Assembly: GCF_026012395.1 (NCBI RefSeq)
Contig: NZ_BRZA01000003.1
Location: 248,001-312,000, forward strand
Length of the DNA: 64,000 nucleotides
Source: Lysinibacillus piscis
GTDB taxonomy: Bacteria > Bacillota > Bacilli > Bacillales_A > Planococcaceae
Direction: 5' to 3'
How positions within the stretch are numbered: the first letter of the stretch is position 1; every line of letters starts with the position of its first letter. The translations under genes were made by a program, and so were the position numbers. The notes below the pieces were generated by a model. That model did not search any database, had not been told where the DNA came from, and saw only the letters and a program-made list of their open reading frames with translations. Positions 62,384 to 64,000 of this stretch are shown one piece after another.

Positions 62384-64000
62384 TGTTTGTCACCTCCTGC
62401 TTCATTTCTATATAGCTCTCTAGCATAGGCTGTATTGCATGAAAATGATGGGATTTAATCGCTGCTTTTCGTTGTATCTGCCATAAAAAAATTTCCTGGT
62501 CATTCTCTAATAAGTCATCAATAATTTTATAGCAACGCCGCAGTTGAAAGTCTTTTACAGACTCTACAATATCATTTAATAATTTATTCGTTTTAGGTAG
62601 CTTGTTTAGATGTTGTTCTAAATTTGCAAGTGTGCCTAAGCTCTTACCAATTTTCGATATTGTAATACGAATCGGCTTTTCTGACTGTAATAATTTTTGA
62701 TGTAGCCTGTTAATCTCTTGTACATATTGTTGATCCCGTTTAGCCCAATTGACTTTCTTTATTGTATTTTGTCCATACCGTCGTTCAGGCAAGGCCTCAT
62801 CTAGCCATACTTTGTCATAGCGATATAAATACATATACTGCTTTTTATATTTGTTTCGCAGGGCTGTTCGAGATAAATTTGGATGTTTTTTAATTTCCTT
62901 TAATAAATCCTGTTTATATATACCTAATATATCGTCATTATCCCTATGACTTTTTACTTGTTTTATTTCGACATTTCCAATTAAATACCTCTTAACTGTT
63001 TTAAAATCTACTCCTAATTCTCTCGCTATTGCTCGGATACTTAAATTTTGTTGTTGAAGATCATGTAATTTTTCCAACCACACATCCCCAAATGCTTTAA
63101 TTCTCCCTATTTCGAACATATCTGTTGTATGCTTTCTTGAATAAATAAAGCCACAGGAGCATGTAAATGTACCAATTAAGTTTTTTGTTTTAAAATCTCT
63201 AGTTACAATAACATTGGATATAATAAACTTTTTATAATGTGCGGCTGCTTTATTTAAACAAGAGAATGGTCCCCTGCCAAAAGCTCCATCATCCTCATCT
63301 ATATCTACTAACTTCTCTACACTGTACTGTAAAAAATATAAAAACAATAAGTGGCGAAAAGGATGCACATGACGCTTTAAATTACGAGTTAATATTCTAA
63401 GCCAGTTATATTCATCATTATTATTTACAGCACTCTCATAGCGTTGTAAAAAAGAATTAGGAAGGGTTGATTTTATTGCTTGGTACATTTCTTGCTGACG
63501 AACTCTATTAGAAGATGTAATGAGATTATACTCTCGCAATAAAGTTCGATATTTAGAATTAATTTGTTCTCTTGAAAGATAATGCAACGGCAAATTTAAT
63601 AATTTATATGCTTGCTTGGCTAAGTGAATAGCTAGCTCTTTATGTGAATCAATTTCGTATAATGGTGATAAATCCATATGTTTTAATTCAAAGCGAATAT
63701 ATTCAATACGACTATCGTTTGTTTTGGGGTATTTTCTAAGTGGTATTTCATGATGTGAGCAGTAATCTATTCCTTGTAGTTGATGTTCTCGATGAATATA
63801 TGGCTCACCGTAGCACTCAGCATCAGCTTTAGCACAGGTCGAACAATAGTATAAGCCGTCTTTTCGGCATATACCCCCTGCAACTATTCCTAACCTTGTA
63901 TAGAGTCCTTGTCCATCGCCTTTTACATTTTCTAAAATTTCTTGCTGACGTTGCTTTGATAAAAACGAAGCATAGTATGGATAGATAGTGTGATTAGTTA
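62364..64000 (-). CDS. tnsD: TnsD/TniQ attachment-site selector (T6), N-terminus beyond right edge
   Basis: About 544 residues visible; the frame is open to the edge. Features: TIYPYYASFLSKQR, the TniQ zinc finger (YYCSTC ... REHQLQGIDYCSHH), LRILTRNLKRHVHPFRHLLFLYFL, a second Cys pair GTFTCSCGFIYSRK, a helix-turn-helix-like LSIRAIARELGVDFKTVKRYL, and the C-terminal FQLRRCYKIIDDLL. TnsD binds the chromosomal attachment gene and recruits TnsC. It differs clearly from the T5 TnsD pseudogene, though both elements used almost the same target. An internal ATG at 63677 is not the true start. Confidence 0.9.
   Translation of the reverse strand, partial: TNHTIYPYYASFLSKQRQQEILENVKGDGQGLYTRLGIVAGGICRKDGLYYCSTCAKADAECYGEPYIHREHQLQGIDYCSHHEIPLRKYPKTNDSRIEYIRFELKHMDLSPLYEIDSHKELAIHLAKQAYKLLNLPLHYLSREQINSKYRTLLREYNLITSSNRVRQQEMYQAIKSTLPNSFLQRYESAVNNNDEYNWLRILTRNLKRHVHPFRHLLFLYFLQYSVEKLVDIDEDDGAFGRGPFSCLNKAAAHYKKFIISNVIVTRDFKTKNLIGTFTCSCGFIYSRKHTTDMFEIGRIKAFGDVWLEKLHDLQQQNLSIRAIARELGVDFKTVKRYLIGNVEIKQVKSHRDNDDILGIYKQDLLKEIKKHPNLSRTALRNKYKKQYMYLYRYDKVWLDEALPERRYGQNTIKKVNWAKRDQQYVQEINRLHQKLLQSEKPIRITISKIGKSLGTLANLEQHLNKLPKTNKLLNDIVESVKDFQLRRCYKIIDDLLENDQEIFLWQIQRKAAIKSHHFHAIQPMLESYIEMKQEVTNNERTTS

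Larger units (their letters stand above)
54465..64000 (-). mobile_element. T6: youngest Tn7-like element, continues past right edge
   Basis: Left end, three-gene cargo, then intact tnsE and a long open tnsD. tnsC, tnsB, tnsA and the right end should follow beyond 64000. Probably still functional. Confidence 0.8.

Noticed and set aside
38096-64000. CRISPR-associated transposon or CRISPR array
   Set aside because: No cas genes and no short regular repeat-spacer array were seen; the repeats are transposon ends, and TnsD and TnsE are present as in classical Tn7.

Overview
The window looks like a chromosomal segment of a low-GC Bacillaceae/Planococcaceae bacterium, most like Lysinibacillus or Solibacillus. 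This rests on AT-rich codon use, strong AGGAGG ribosome sites, and a bacillithiol-type FosB, a FusB-type EF-G binding protein, EbrAB-like efflux, YesL/YesM/YesN and Lpl-type ABC proteins. No rRNA, tRNA or CRISPR array was recognised.

Positions 1-38,000 are mostly ordinary chromosome. In order they hold: a CheC-like/CheY-like pair (left edge); a FusB-family ribosome-rescue gene with a leader peptide and alternative hairpins; an AraC/GyrI regulator; a YdeI protein with a CDGSH tail; a two-gene ATPase plus nuclease-like cassette (3539-5525); and a complete fructan locus (5904-18285). The fructan locus contains a secreted lipoprotein GH32 enzyme, a YesM/YesN two-component system, a membrane-tethered binding protein, YesL, an Lpl-type importer and a cytosolic GH32 enzyme, with CcpA sites. 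Next come a ugp/glpQ glycerol-phosphate operon; EbrAB-like efflux; a BASS transporter; two M20-type amidohydrolases with a transporter and a P1 peptidase; Dps; an ECF sigma factor with an LCP-domain partner; and several stress or resistance enzymes.

From about 38,100 to the right edge the DNA is a head-to-tail array of Tn7-like transposons, here called T1 to T6 from left to right. Each has a left end with up to three TnsB-type sites (core AATAAAGT), cargo on the minus strand, Tns genes or their remnants, a hairpin just before tnsA, and a short right end. Termini read TGT...ACA, and adjacent elements are separated by the same 5-bp sequence ATTAA. T5 uses a target shifted by 2 bp (CAATT). T1-T4 are relics that keep cargo plus tnsA scraps. 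T5 (46169-54457) keeps an intact tnsA, pseudogenes or fragments of tnsB, C, D and E, and a SIR2-STAND (Avs5-like) defence gene plus a nuclease-like gene. T6 (54465 to beyond the edge) has intact tnsE and tnsD, and carries a three-gene cargo: a DNA methyltransferase, a receiver-like protein and a protein with two GHKL ATPase modules.

The array can be read as successive insertions at one attachment site that probably lies right of 64000, with the youngest element nearest it. The cargo layers are fosB and DUF2785 (T1), a secreted protein plus a small membrane protein (T2), a PfpI-like enzyme and a WYL regulator (T3), a broken acetyltransferase (T4), SIR2-STAND (T5), and the GHKL/receiver/methylase set (T6). 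The T6 cargo, the T5 cargo and the ATPase/nuclease pair near 4-5 kb are the best candidates for little-described defence systems.
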